DNA of 64,000 nucleotides, from the NCBI RefSeq assembly GCF_002277815.1, contig NZ_NKJI01000007.1, positions 1 through 64,000 on the forward strand, given 5' to 3'. Of the stretch, positions 1 through 8,865 are shown in pieces. Made by a program: the position numbers and the translations under genes. The notes under the pieces are model-generated. The model was not told where the DNA came from and ran no database searches. It saw nothing but the letters and a program-made list of their open reading frames with translations. Within the stretch, counting starts at the first letter, position 1; each line of letters opens with the position of its first letter. Source of the DNA: Pseudomonas sp. ERMR1:02 (lineage in GTDB: Bacteria; Pseudomonadota; Gammaproteobacteria; Pseudomonadales; Pseudomonadaceae).

Positions 1-471
1 TGGACCGAACACGCCGAACGCGTGGCGAAGCTGACCCTGGAAATCCTCAAACTCTGGCACGGCCTGCAAAAGCGCTTCAAGGGCAAGATCGACCTGGCGC
101 AAGCCGTCGCCCTGAACGACATCAAGCAGCAGCTAAGCCATCTGGTATATCCGGGCTTTGTCCGCGAAACGCCGATGCAATGGCTCAAGGAGTTGCCGCG
201 CTACCTCAAGGCTGTCGAACAGCGCTTCGAAAAGCTCGGCGCGCAGGTGCAGAAGGACCGGGTCTGGAGCGGCGAGTTGTCCGGCCTATGGACCCAATAC
301 CAGACCCGCGCCAGCAAGCACGCCCAGGAAGGCAAGCGCGATCCGCAACTGGAGCTGTATCGCTGGTGGCTGGAGGAGTACCGGGTTTCATTGTTCGCCC
401 AGCAACTGGGAACCAAGGTGCCCATCTCCGACAAGCGTCTGAGCAAGCAGTGGACCCAAGTCGAGCCATAA
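1..471 (+). CDS. hrpA: ATP-dependent RNA helicase HrpA, C-terminal end (partial)
   Basis: The reading frame is open from base 1 and ends with TAA at 469-471, so this is the 3' end of a gene that starts outside the window. The 156 visible residues match the C-terminal DUF3418 region of HrpA, a DEAH-box RNA helicase of over 1200 residues; they include the W-L-K-E-L-P-R-Y-L-K-A stretch and the closing R-W-W-L-E-E-Y-R-V-S-L-F-A-Q-Q-L-G-T segment. The helicase core itself is not in the window. The GTG at 22 lies inside the same frame and is not a real start. HrpA acts on mRNA and stalled ribosomes in the cytoplasm. The identification rests on this C-terminal signature only. Confidence 0.9.
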   Translation, partial: WTEHAERVAKLTLEILKLWHGLQKRFKGKIDLAQAVALNDIKQQLSHLVYPGFVRETPMQWLKELPRYLKAVEQRFEKLGAQVQKDRVWSGELSGLWTQYQTRASKHAQEGKRDPQLELYRWWLEEYRVSLFAQQLGTKVPISDKRLSKQWTQVEP

Positions 472-482
472 CAAGTACCCCT

Positions 483-568
483 TAGGAGCTGGCTTGCCAG
501 CGAAGGCGCCTTCGAGCCTTGCATCGCTCACGCAGACGCCTTCGCCGGCAAGCCGGGCTCCTACAGGA
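483..568. repeat. REP-type inverted pair after hrpA
   Basis: An arm reading GGAGCTGGCTTGCCAGCGAAGGC is mirrored by GCCTTCGCCGGCAAGCCGGGCTCC about 40 bases later. This is the Pseudomonas REP doublet form. It occupies most of the 304-base gap between hrpA and the next gene. The rest of the gap (569-775) shows no gene and should carry the promoter of the ketoacyl synthase. Confidence 0.75.
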
Positions 569-775
569 ATCGCACAATGGCGCTTCATATCGCAAAAGGC
601 GCCAAAACCCACGGTTTATGGCAAACTTCGCGCCTATAAACGCCGGCCCTGCGTTGTTGCGGGCAGGTCGGAAATAAGCGATGCCAGGTTTGCGTCCCCA
701 GGATGGGAATAGACCCTTTATGTATTGGTACGTCGGTGCCAATGCTTTCTGCCTGAACAGATTAGAGACACGACC

Positions 776-1897
776 ATGCATAACGTCGTCATCAGCGGCA
801 CCGGCCTTTTCACTCCGGCCAACAGCATCTCCAACGAAGAGCTGGTGCAGTCTTTCAATACTTATGTGGCGCAATTCAACGCCGACAACGCCGACGCCAT
901 TGCGCGCGGTGAAATTGAAGCGTTGACCGAGTCCAGTGCAGCGTTCATCGAAAAAGCCTCCGGCATCAAGAGCCGCTTTGTCATGGACAAGGACGGCATC
1001 CTCGACCCGCAACGCATGGCGCCACGCCTGCCGGAGCGCTCCAACGACGAGTGGTCGGTCCTCTGCCAGATGGCCATTGGCGCTGCTGAGCAAGCGCTGC
1101 AGCGTGCGGGCAAAACTGCAGCAGACATCGACGGCGTGATCGTCGCGTGCTCCAACCTGCAACGCGCCTACCCGGCCATTGCCATCGAAGTTCAGGAAGC
1201 GTTGGGCATCCAGGGTTTCGGTTTTGACATGAACGTGGCGTGCTCTTCGGCGACCTTCGGCATCCAGACCGCCGCCAACAGCATCCAGTTGGGCCAGGCC
1301 CGGGCAATCCTGATGGTCAATCCGGAAGTCTGCACTGGTCACCTGAACTTCCGCGACCGTGACAGCCACTTCATCTTCGGTGACGCCGCTACTGCGGTGA
1401 TCATCGAGCGCGCCGACCTGGCTACTTCCAAGCATCAGTTCGACATCGTCAGCACCAAACTGCTGACCAAGTTCTCCAACAACATCCGCAACAACTTTGG
1501 CTTCCTTAACCGCGCGGCGGAAGATGGCATCGGTGCCAAGGACAAACTGTTCGTCCAGGAAGGCCGCAAGGTGTTCAAGGAAGTCTGCCCGATGGTTGCC
1601 GAGCTGATCAGTGCGCATCTGGAAGAGAACAAGCTTAACGTCAGCGACGTGAAGCGCTTCTGGCTGCACCAGGCCAACCTCAGCATGAACCACCTGATCG
1701 TCAGGAAACTGCTGGGCCGCGACGCCACCGAGCAGGAAGCGCCAGTGATCCTCGACACCTACGCCAACACCAGCTCCGCCGGCTCCGTGATTTCCTTCCA
1801 CAAGAACCAGGATGACCTGCCAGCCGGTTCGCTGGCGGTACTCAGCTCGTTCGGTGCCGGTTACTCGATCGGCAGCGTTATTCTGCGCAAACGCTGA
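776..1897 (+). CDS. FabH-like beta-ketoacyl-ACP synthase III (long form)
   Basis: A 373-residue thiolase-fold condensing enzyme that would join an acyl-CoA primer to malonyl-ACP in the cytoplasm. The KAS III triad is visible: Cys156 in [10 protein letters not shown], His298 in [10 protein letters not shown] and Asn331 in Y-A-N-T-S-S-A-G-S. The protein is about 50 residues longer than housekeeping FabH (about 320), with extra sequence before residue 75. ATG 776 is preferred over in-frame upstream codons because the FabH-like N-terminus [11 protein letters not shown] begins there. From memory, it resembles the P. aeruginosa PA3286 type, which feeds beta-oxidation intermediates back into fatty-acid synthesis, but the substrate cannot be read from sequence. 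It stands alone, flanked by REP elements. Confidence 0.88.
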   Translation: MHNVVISGTGLFTPANSISNEELVQSFNTYVAQFNADNADAIARGEIEALTESSAAFIEKASGIKSRFVMDKDGILDPQRMAPRLPERSNDEWSVLCQMAIGAAEQALQRAGKTAADIDGVIVACSNLQRAYPAIAIEVQEALGIQGFGFDMNVACSSATFGIQTAANSIQLGQARAILMVNPEVCTGHLNFRDRDSHFIFGDAATAVIIERADLATSKHQFDIVSTKLLTKFSNNIRNNFGFLNRAAEDGIGAKDKLFVQEGRKVFKEVCPMVAELISAHLEENKLNVSDVKRFWLHQANLSMNHLIVRKLLGRDATEQEAPVILDTYANTSSAGSVISFHKNQDDLPAGSLAVLSSFGAGYSIGSVILRKR

Positions 1898-1920
1898 ATC
1901 TGCGGTTCACCCATGACCCA

Positions 1921-2141
1921 TGTGGGAGCGGGCTTGCTCGCGAAGTCGTCGGCACATTAGAAGAGATGTTGACTGACAGTCCACCATCGCGAGCAAGCTT
2001 TGCTCCTACGGAATTGAGGTGTTCGCGAATTGGCTGAGCGCCACCAACCTTGTAGGAGCAAGGCTTGCCCGCGATGGCGTCGGCACATTCAGTAAAGATT
2101 TTGTCTGATACACCGCTTTCGCGAGCAAGCCCGCTCCCACA
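1921..2141. repeat. Two tandem REP pairs with mosaic arms
   Basis: Four REP arms lie at about 1921-1944, 1983-2010, 2051-2076 and 2117-2141. The two outer arms match each other (TGTGGGAGCGGGCTTGCTCG type) and the two inner arms match each other (GTAGGAGCAAGGCTTGC type). Both loops contain CGTCGGCACATT. The block fills the gap between the ketoacyl synthase and the convergent sensor kinase gene and may work as a transcription barrier. Confidence 0.8.
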
Positions 2142-2158
2142 TTGGGGCGGTGTGTGAT

Positions 2159-3211
2159 TCAGGTTCGCGGCAGGCGAATGACTGCGGTAAGCCCACCGCC
2201 TGGCGTTTCTTCCAGGCTCAATTGCCCGCCCATCCGTTCCGCTGCCTCACGGGCGATGGTCATGCCCAAGCCGACACCACCGGAATTGCGATTGCGCGAA
2301 CCCTCCAGGCGAAAGAACGGTTCAAACACTGCTTCGCGCTGCTCCGCCGCGATGCCCGGCCCGTGGTCGATGACCCGGATCAACAGTTCTTCCCGATGAT
2401 CCTCCAGAGTGATCAGCGCCTGCCCGGCATAGCGCAGGGCGTTGTCCAGCAGGTTATTGACGCAGGAACGCAACGCCATCGGCTGTACTTGCAGCGGTGC
2501 ACAGTGGCCGCTGGCCTGAACATCGGCGCCCTGGTCCTGGGCGTTTTCGCTCAGGGACTCCACCAGTGCCTGCACATCCATCCACTGCGGCGCCTCGCTG
2601 GCGCGCTGTTCGTGCAAGTAAGTAAGGGTGGCGTCGAGCATGCTGATCATGTCGTCCAGATCCTGGCGCATCTGGCCCTGTAGCCTGTCATCGTCAATCT
2701 GCTCCAGCCGCAACTTGAGCCGCGACAGCGGCGTACGCAGGTCATGGGACACCGCGCCGAGCATTCGCGAGCGCTGTTTCACTTGTTCGATGATGCGTCG
2801 CTGCATTTTGTTGAAGGTGTGCGCCGCTTGCCGCGCTTCCCGTGGGCCGGATTCGTCCAGTGGCGGGCTGTCGAGGTTCTCGCTCAGGCGCTCGGCGGCA
2901 TCGCTCAGGCGCTGGATGGGCCGGCTCAGTAGTTTGGCGCCGTACCAGGCGGCAATGATCAGCGAGACGAATTGAAAGGTCAGTGGCACCAGCGGCCCAC
3001 CAAACCACGGCCGGGGTGGCCGGTTTTCGAAGCGTGGATCCGGTGCCGGGCGTTGGCCGTCGAAGGTTTTGGATACTTCCGGTGGTGGAGGCGGAGGTGG
3101 AGGCGGGCCGTAGTGGTGAAACCAGGCAAATGCCAGCAGATGCGCCAGGATGATCGCGATCAGCAGCACGCCAAACAGGCGGCCGAACAGCGTATCGAAG
3201 CGCCCGCGCAT
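2159..3211 (-). CDS. Two-component sensor histidine kinase with polyproline periplasmic loop
   Basis: A 350-residue membrane kinase. One transmembrane helix spans roughly residues 12-31 and a second roughly 72-92, so the periplasmic loop is short. That loop contains nine consecutive prolines (36-44) and further P-rich sequence. A HAMP-like linker follows, then the H-box with phospho-acceptor His156 in V-S-H-D-L-R-T-P-L, the N box N-N-L-L-D-N-A-L-R-Y-A, the G1 box D-H-G-P-G-I, the F box F-E-P-F-F-R and the G2 box G-G-V-G-L-G-M. Its ATG shares one base with the TGA of the upstream response regulator (TGATG), so the pair is translationally coupled. The family is the OmpR-linked EnvZ/CpxA type. 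The signal is unknown; the small sensor loop suggests membrane or metal stress rather than a large ligand. Confidence 0.93.
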   Translation of the reverse strand: MRGRFDTLFGRLFGVLLIAIILAHLLAFAWFHHYGPPPPPPPPPEVSKTFDGQRPAPDPRFENRPPRPWFGGPLVPLTFQFVSLIIAAWYGAKLLSRPIQRLSDAAERLSENLDSPPLDESGPREARQAAHTFNKMQRRIIEQVKQRSRMLGAVSHDLRTPLSRLKLRLEQIDDDRLQGQMRQDLDDMISMLDATLTYLHEQRASEAPQWMDVQALVESLSENAQDQGADVQASGHCAPLQVQPMALRSCVNNLLDNALRYAGQALITLEDHREELLIRVIDHGPGIAAEQREAVFEPFFRLEGSRNRNSGGVGLGMTIAREAAERMGGQLSLEETPGGGLTAVIRLPRT

Positions 3212-3981
3212 CAGCCGATGTCTCGAGCGTCGAACAGGTAACCCTCACCACGCACGGTTTTGATCAGCTGCGGAGCTTTCGGGTCATCACCGAGTTTCTG
3301 CCGCAGGCGTGACACCAGCAGATCGATGCTGCGATCAAAGGCTTCGATCGATCGGCCGCGAGCAGCGTCCAGCAACTGTTCGCGACTCAGGACCCGCCGT
3401 GGACGTTCGATGAACACCCACAGCAGGCGGAATTCGGCGTTGGACAGTGGAACCACCAGACCATCGGCGGCGATCAACTGGCGCAACACGCTGTTCAGCC
3501 GCCAGTTGTCGAAACGGATGTTCGCCCGTTGTTCGGTGCGATCATCGCGCACCCGGCGCAGGATGGTCTGGATGCGCGCCACCAGCTCCCGGGGTTCGAA
3601 CGGCTTGGCCATGTAATCGTCGGCGCCCAGTTCCAGGCCGATGATCCGGTCGGTAGGTTCGCAGCGGGCGGTTAGCATGAGGATCGGGATATCGGACTCG
3701 GCGCGCAGCCAGCGGCACAGCGACAGACCGTCTTCGCCGGGCAGCATCAGGTCGAGCACCACCACGTCGAAATGCTCCGCTTGCATTGCCAGGCGCATCG
3801 CGGCGCCATCGGTGACGCCGCTGGCGTGGATGTTGAACCGGGCCAGGTAGTCGATCATCAATTCGCGGATCGGAACGTCATCGTCGACGATCAGGGCGCG
3901 AATGCTCCAGCGTTTGTCGTCGCCGGGCGCTTTTTGATCGTCGTTCACAGGTGCGTGGGTGTTGAGCATGCGTGCGTTCAT
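3211..3981 (-). CDS. OmpR-family response regulator
   Basis: A 256-residue regulator that partners with the overlapping downstream kinase. An N-terminal tail of about 25 polar residues precedes a receiver domain with acidic pair Asp33/Asp34, phospho-acceptor Asp77 in V-V-L-D-L-M-L-P-G, Thr104 and Lys126 in M-A-K-P-F-E-P. The C-terminal winged helix ends with the usual K-T-V-R-G-E-G-Y-L-F. The 24-26 residues before the receiver core are longer than usual, so Met5 could be an alternative start. The gene is first in a two-gene operon read leftward; the target genes are not evident here. Confidence 0.93.
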   Translation of the reverse strand: MNARMLNTHAPVNDDQKAPGDDKRWSIRALIVDDDVPIRELMIDYLARFNIHASGVTDGAAMRLAMQAEHFDVVVLDLMLPGEDGLSLCRWLRAESDIPILMLTARCEPTDRIIGLELGADDYMAKPFEPRELVARIQTILRRVRDDRTEQRANIRFDNWRLNSVLRQLIAADGLVVPLSNAEFRLLWVFIERPRRVLSREQLLDAARGRSIEAFDRSIDLLVSRLRQKLGDDPKAPQLIKTVRGEGYLFDARDIG

Positions 3982-4265
3982 CTGCCAGGTTGGCTGCCAA
4001 CCACAAAGATAGGCCGCGAGGTTGTGGTTCCAGCATAGGCGTCCGGCCCGGAGGCGGGAAGTGCTGTTGTAAGGACGTGTTGCGGCTGGCGAGGGTAGCG
4101 GGCAAGGGTGTTGGAGGCATGTCGGGTATGTACCGAACTCGACACAATTACCGCAAAGGCTAGTCTTGCCAGAGCGTCCCCGACGATTTACCGATCATCG
4201 GGTCCCGCAGCGGCGCTGGTTCCGCTACAATGCGCGCCGATTTCGACTTGCCTGAGAGCCCGCTC

Positions 4266-4964
4266 ATGTCCGCCTGCCAGACTCCTATCATCGTCGCCCT
4301 GGATTTCCCCACCCGTGACGCCGCACTGAAGCTGGCCGATCAGTTGGACCCGAAACTGTGCCGGGTCAAAGTCGGTAAAGAACTGTTCACCAGCTGCGCA
4401 TCGGAAATCGTCGGGACCCTGCGTGACAAGGGTTTCGAAGTGTTCCTGGACCTCAAGTTCCACGACATTCCCAATACCACCGCCATGGCCGTCAAGGCTG
4501 CAGCGGAAATGGGTGTGTGGATGGTCAACGTGCATTGCTCCGGTGGCCTGCGCATGATGGCTGCGTGCCGTGAAGTGCTGGACAAACGCAGCGGACCGCA
4601 GCCGCTGCTGATCGGCGTGACCGTGCTGACCAGCATGGAGCGTGAGGATCTGGCAGGTATCGGTCTGGATATCGAACCGCAGGAACAGGTACTGCGCCTG
4701 GCTGCTCTGGCGGAAAAAGCCGGAATGGACGGCCTGGTATGCTCGGCCCTGGAAGCCCAGGCCCTGAAATCGGCGCACCCGTCGCTGCAACTGGTGACCC
4801 CGGGGATTCGTCCGGCGGGCAGCGCCCAGGACGACCAGCGCCGCATTCTGACCCCGCGCCAGGCGCTCGACGCCGGTTCCGATTATCTGGTGATCGGCCG
4901 TCCGATCAGCCAGGCGGCGGATCCGGCGCAGGCGTTGGCGGCAGTTGTGGCCGAACTCGCCTAA
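4266..4964 (+). CDS. pyrF: Orotidine 5'-phosphate decarboxylase
   Basis: A 232-residue TIM-barrel enzyme that decarboxylates OMP to UMP, the last step of de novo pyrimidine synthesis. The signature [10 protein letters not shown] carries the charged catalytic set Asp62, Lys64 and Asp67, and P-G-I-R-P-A with V-I-G-R-P-I form the phosphate-binding end. ATG 4266 is chosen because the conserved N-terminus [11 protein letters not shown] follows directly; an ATG at 4230 in the same frame adds 12 non-conserved residues. A TACAAT (4226-4231) followed by a GC-rich GCGCGCC is a possible -10 with a leader of about 30 bases. The 284-base gap upstream holds nothing else recognisable. Confidence 0.96.
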   Translation: MSACQTPIIVALDFPTRDAALKLADQLDPKLCRVKVGKELFTSCASEIVGTLRDKGFEVFLDLKFHDIPNTTAMAVKAAAEMGVWMVNVHCSGGLRMMAACREVLDKRSGPQPLLIGVTVLTSMEREDLAGIGLDIEPQEQVLRLAALAEKAGMDGLVCSALEAQALKSAHPSLQLVTPGIRPAGSAQDDQRRILTPRQALDAGSDYLVIGRPISQAADPAQALAAVVAELA

Positions 4965-4971
4965 ACGAAAA

Positions 4972-5065
4972 CCTGTAGGAGCCGGCTTGCTGGCGAAGGC
5001 GGCGCATCAATCAACATCGATGGCGCCTGATACACCGCTTTCGCCAGCAAGCCGGCTCCTACAGG
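4972..5065. repeat. REP inverted pair, CCGGCTTGC type
   Basis: CCTGTAGGAGCCGGCTTGCT followed by GGCGAAGG is mirrored almost perfectly at 5039-5065. The arm differs from other REPs in the window (CTGGCG instead of CTCGCG), but both arms carry the same change. It sits between convergent pyrF and the oxidoreductase. Confidence 0.85.
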
Positions 5066-5071
5066 TCTGGG

Positions 5072-6076
5072 TTAGACCTTCAACACCAACTTGCCGAAAT
5101 TCTCGCCGCTGAACAACTTCATCAGCGTCTCCGGGAACGTCTCCAGTCCTTCCACAATGTCTTCCTTGCTCTTGAGCTGTCCCTTGGCCATCCAGCCGGC
5201 CATTTCCTGCCCGGCAGTGGCGAACTGCGTGGCGTAATCCATGACCACAAAACCTTCCATGCGCGCGCGGTTGACCAGCAGCGACAAATAATTGGCCGGG
5301 CCTTTGACCGCTTCCTTGTTGTTGTACTGACTGATGGCGCCGCAGATGACTACTCGTGCCTTCATGTTCAGGCGGCTCAGCACTGCATCGAGAATGTCGC
5401 CGCCGACGTTATCGAAATACACATCGACGCCTTTCGGGCATTCGCGCTTGAGACCGGCGATGACGTCTTCGTTCTTGTAATCAATGACGCCGTCAAAACC
5501 CAGCTCATCGATCAGGAACTTGCATTTGTCCGCGCCGCCAGCGATGCCGACCACCCGGCATCCTTTGATTTTGGCGATCTGCCCGGCAATGCTGCCCACT
5601 GCACCGGCAGCCCCCGACAACACCACGGTCTCACCGGCCTTGGGTGCGCCGACGTCGAGCAGGGCGAAGTAAGCGGTCATTCCGGTCATGCCTAGCGCGG
5701 ACAAGTACCGCGGCAGCGGTGCCAGTTTCGGATCTACCTTGTAGAAGCCTCGCGGCTCACCCAGGAAATAATCCTGTACACCCAGTGCCCCGTTGACGTA
5801 GTCCCCGACCGTGAATCCGGGGTTGTTCGAAGCCACGACTTTTCCTACACCCAAGGCCCGCATCACTTCACCAAGACCAACCGGGGGAATGTAGGACTTG
5901 CCCTCGTTCATCCAGCCACGCATGGCCGGGTCCAGGGACAGATATTCGTTTTTGACCAGGATCTGACCCGCAGCCGGCTCGCCGACCGGTACTTCTTGAT
6001 AGGTGAATGTCTCGCGGGTAGCCGCGCCGACTGGACGTTTGGCGAGCAGGAACTGGCGATTGGTCTGGGTAGTCAT
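5072..6076 (-). CDS. NADP-dependent oxidoreductase, CurA/YncB-like zinc-independent MDR
   Basis: A 334-residue medium-chain dehydrogenase/reductase. The glycine-rich nucleotide motif is S-G-A-A-G-A-V-G-S-I-A-G at residues 154-165, and Y-F-D-N-V-G-G lies near residue 230. No catalytic or structural zinc cysteines are present, as in the leukotriene B4 dehydrogenase/curcumin reductase branch that reduces activated double bonds of enones. ATG 6076 (M-T-T-Q-T-N-R-Q-F-L-L) fits the family N-terminus; the GTG three codons upstream has poorer support. It is monocistronic and leftward, divergent from the SDR gene at 6314. The physiological substrate is unknown. Confidence 0.9.
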   Translation of the reverse strand: MTTQTNRQFLLAKRPVGAATRETFTYQEVPVGEPAAGQILVKNEYLSLDPAMRGWMNEGKSYIPPVGLGEVMRALGVGKVVASNNPGFTVGDYVNGALGVQDYFLGEPRGFYKVDPKLAPLPRYLSALGMTGMTAYFALLDVGAPKAGETVVLSGAAGAVGSIAGQIAKIKGCRVVGIAGGADKCKFLIDELGFDGVIDYKNEDVIAGLKRECPKGVDVYFDNVGGDILDAVLSRLNMKARVVICGAISQYNNKEAVKGPANYLSLLVNRARMEGFVVMDYATQFATAGQEMAGWMAKGQLKSKEDIVEGLETFPETLMKLFSGENFGKLVLKV

Positions 6077-6313
6077 GACAGGCACTCAAGATGAATGAAG
6101 CCTTGTGGATAGACCTTCGTAGGCGATGCCGCAAGTTTGGCTGATGCGGCGAATGCAGGTTGATCCAGTGCAGTGATAGTTGGTACGACAGTTCCATCAC
6201 TGCGACTCATGGGCGTCCAACCGGCCTTCTAATAGTGCTGCCGCGTCGCGGGAAGCTGTGGCTAGACTGGGAAAAACGCGGTTCCCCGCAAACTTCTCTT
6301 CGAGGACATAACA

Positions 6314-7075
6314 ATGAGCATGACGTTTTCTGGCCAGGTCGCGGTAGTGACGGGCGCCGCCAATGGTATTGGTCGCGCGACTGCCCAGGCGTTCGCCGCC
6401 GAAGGCTTGAAGGTGGTAGTGGCTGACATGGACACGGCAGGCGGAGAGGGGACGGTAGCGCTGATTCGTACGGCCGGCGGCGAAGCGACCTTCGTGCGCT
6501 GTAACGTCACCGTGGAAAACGATGTAAAAAATCTGATGGACGAGGTGGTCAAAACTTACGGCCGCCTCGACTATGCCTTCAACAATGCCGGCATCGAGAT
6601 CGAGAAGGGCAAACTGGCCGAAGGCACCGTCGACGAGTTCGATGCGATCATGGGCGTCAACGTCAAAGGTGTCTGGTTGTGCATGAAATACCAGTTGCCG
6701 TTGCTGTTGGCCCAGGGGGGCGGCGCAATCGTCAACACCGCTTCGGTGGCCGGTCTCGGCGCAGCGCCGAAGATGAGCATCTACGCCGCCTCCAAGCACG
6801 CGGTGATCGGCCTGACCAAGTCGGCGGCCATCGAATACGCCAAGAAAAAAATCCGCGTCAATGCGGTATGCCCGGCAGTGATCGACACCGATATGTTCCG
6901 TCGCGCCTATGAAGCCGACCCGAAGAAAGGCGAGTTCGCCAATGCCATGCACCCGGTGGGCCGCATCGGCAAGGTCGAGGAAATCGCCAGCGCGGTGCTG
7001 TACTTGTGCAGTGACGGCGCAGCTTTCACTACCGGGCATTCTTTGGCAGTGGATGGTGGTGTCACTGCGTTCTGA
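6314..7075 (+). CDS. Short-chain dehydrogenase/reductase
   Basis: A 253-residue classical SDR. The cofactor motif T-G-A-A-N-G-I-G is at 13-20, N-N-A-G at 90-93, and the catalytic Ser144, Tyr157 and Lys161 are in place (Y-A-A-S-K). Asp38 and Asp40 after the second strand (V-V-V-A-D-M-D) suggest NAD preference. The C-terminus S-L-A-V-D-G-G is typical. A GAGGA sits 7 bases upstream of ATG. The gene is divergent from the CurA-like oxidoreductase, which may share its regulation. The substrate cannot be deduced; glucose 1-dehydrogenase annotations for such proteins are usually unreliable. Confidence 0.88.
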   Translation: MSMTFSGQVAVVTGAANGIGRATAQAFAAEGLKVVVADMDTAGGEGTVALIRTAGGEATFVRCNVTVENDVKNLMDEVVKTYGRLDYAFNNAGIEIEKGKLAEGTVDEFDAIMGVNVKGVWLCMKYQLPLLLAQGGGAIVNTASVAGLGAAPKMSIYAASKHAVIGLTKSAAIEYAKKKIRVNAVCPAVIDTDMFRRAYEADPKKGEFANAMHPVGRIGKVEEIASAVLYLCSDGAAFTTGHSLAVDGGVTAF

Positions 7076-7106
7076 AACAACACTCTGATATGTAGAAAAA
7101 ACCGAA

Positions 7107-7200
7107 CCTGTGGGAGCGGGCTTGCTCGCGAAGAGGGAGTGTCAGTCAACATCAATGTTGCCTGATACACCGCATTCGCGAGCAAGCCCGCTCCCACAGG
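7107..7200. repeat. REP inverted pair, GGGCTTGCTCG type
   Basis: CCTGTGGGAGCGGGCTTGCT with CGCGAA is mirrored by TTCGCGAGCAAGCCCGCTCC with CACAGG, and TTTTT follows at once. The arrangement could act as a terminator for the SDR gene as well as being a REP doublet. Confidence 0.85.
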
Positions 7201-7372
7201 TTTTTCGTTGCCCCTGAGGTTTTCCTTTCGGTTTTTTCATGGTCCATGAAGTCGCCAGGCAGTATGTTTCAAATGGTTAAAACCGGAGATTCTAGCGGCG
7301 TTGTCGCACATCCCGGCAAGCGCTCCTGTGATTAACTGTTTCCCGCAAAACCAAACAGGAGTTTGCTTGCTC

Positions 7373-8758
7373 ATGGAGTTGAGAATCGATCGACAGGCCT
7401 TGGTGCCGGTCGTACAGCAAATCGTCGATGCGCTGGCCTGCGGGATCCGTCGCAATGAGGTGGCGCCTGGTGCGCGTCTGCCTTCGGTGCGGAAAATTGC
7501 AAGAGTCAATTTACTCAATCAGTCCTGTGTCGTCGAAGCCTGTGAGCGCCTGGTCGCACAAGGGATGCTGGAGTCGCGCCATGGCGCCGGTTACATCGTG
7601 GCTGCCCCGGCTCCGGGCGCTATGGGACATCAGGACGCTGTGTGGTTTGAAGACGCTGAAATCGGTCAGGGCCCTTCCTTATGTGAATTGCAGTTGGGTT
7701 TTGGCAGCCTTCCCGAAAGCTGGCGCGAATCGGACGATCTGGCTTACGCGATTCGAGAGATCAGTCGTACCGACATGGCCGGCTTGTTTAACTACAGTTC
7801 GCCATTGGGCCTGCCCGCCTTGCGCCAGCAGATTCTGAAGTGCCTGAAACAGCTGGACATCAACGTCGATGGCAGTCGAATCATGACAACTGCGGGGGCG
7901 AGTCAGGGCCTGGACCTGATCGTGCGGACGTTGCTCAGGGTGGGAGACTGCGTGGTGGTGGAAAGCCCTGGCTATCCCGTGTTGTTCGATCTGCTCAGGC
8001 TTCACGGCGTCAGTATGCTTGAAGTCCCGCGAACCCCGAGCGGGCCGGACATCGCAGCGCTGGAAGCGTTGTTGCTGAGATACCAGCCTCGCGCACTGTT
8101 CATCAATAGTTTTCATCACAATCCGACCGGCTCCAGCCTGGCGCCCGAAGTGGCGCAGCGGGTGCTGCAACTGACGAAAGAACAAGGCGTGCTGGTCATT
8201 GAAGACGATGTCTATGCGGACCTGCACAGCGGTCCCGGCAAGCGCCTCGCTGCACTGGATGACAGGGTGATCTACGTTGGCAGCTACTCCAAAACCCTCA
8301 GCAGTTCATTACGAGTCGGCTTTGTGGTGGCCTGTACCGAGGTGATTGCGCGATTGGCCGAGGTCAAGATGATCAGCAGCATGGGCGCATCAAGATTTTG
8401 CGAGTCGGTGTTGGCTCGCCTGTTGGCCAATGGCGCCTATCGCAAATTGGTGCAACGTCAGAGACAGCGCTTGAATAGCGACCGGCAAACGGCATTGCAG
8501 CTGCTGGAAGACGCCGATTGGGAGGTTTTCGGCAAGCCGGCGGGAGGTTTGTTTATCTGGGCACGATCGCGGATGCCGGACTACGCTCAGGTGCGAACGC
8601 AGGCCCGGCGTTTCGGGGTTTTGCTTTCCCCTACGACAACCTTCAGTGCAGCCGGCGTGGCTAATGACTGGCAGCGCATCAATGTGGCCTGTGCTTGTGA
8701 TCCGCGAGCGCGGGCATTTTTTCAGGCTACCGCTGCGGATCGACCTCAAGCGTTCTGA
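7373..8758 (+). CDS. MocR-type GntR regulator with aminotransferase domain
   Basis: A 461-residue fusion of an N-terminal GntR winged helix (residues about 5-75; G-A-R-L-P-S-V-R-K-I-A and G-M-L-E-S-R-H-G-A-G-Y) to a fold-type I aminotransferase-like domain. The PLP lysine is Lys307 in G-S-Y-S-K-T-L-S-S-S, with N-P-T-G and D-D-V-Y-A-D upstream of it. MocR proteins sense amino-acid or vitamin B6-related ligands through PLP. ATG 7373 is chosen for the AGGAG 11 bases upstream and because the DNA-binding domain begins there; an upstream in-frame start would add 24 unsupported residues. No target gene is adjacent. Confidence 0.9.
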   Translation: MELRIDRQALVPVVQQIVDALACGIRRNEVAPGARLPSVRKIARVNLLNQSCVVEACERLVAQGMLESRHGAGYIVAAPAPGAMGHQDAVWFEDAEIGQGPSLCELQLGFGSLPESWRESDDLAYAIREISRTDMAGLFNYSSPLGLPALRQQILKCLKQLDINVDGSRIMTTAGASQGLDLIVRTLLRVGDCVVVESPGYPVLFDLLRLHGVSMLEVPRTPSGPDIAALEALLLRYQPRALFINSFHHNPTGSSLAPEVAQRVLQLTKEQGVLVIEDDVYADLHSGPGKRLAALDDRVIYVGSYSKTLSSSLRVGFVVACTEVIARLAEVKMISSMGASRFCESVLARLLANGAYRKLVQRQRQRLNSDRQTALQLLEDADWEVFGKPAGGLFIWARSRMPDYAQVRTQARRFGVLLSPTTTFSAAGVANDWQRINVACACDPRARAFFQATAADRPQAF

Positions 8759-8865
8759 AAACGACGTTGGCGTAGCTTTTTGCCATTATTCCGACGCCAG
8801 AGACTTGTGTTGCCACAGGCCCGTTGCGAATCTGCGTCTACAGATTATGGCGGGGATTAAGTGCA

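Noticed and set aside
482..1801. 439-codon open frame on the minus strand opposite the ketoacyl synthase
   Set aside because: It lies fully antisense to a gene with clear catalytic motifs, and its product has no recognisable domain. Long antisense frames are expected in G+C-rich DNA with strong third-position bias.
6197..7039. 280-codon minus-strand open frame opposite the SDR at 6314
   Set aside because: The plus-strand protein has the full SDR signature; the antisense product has none.
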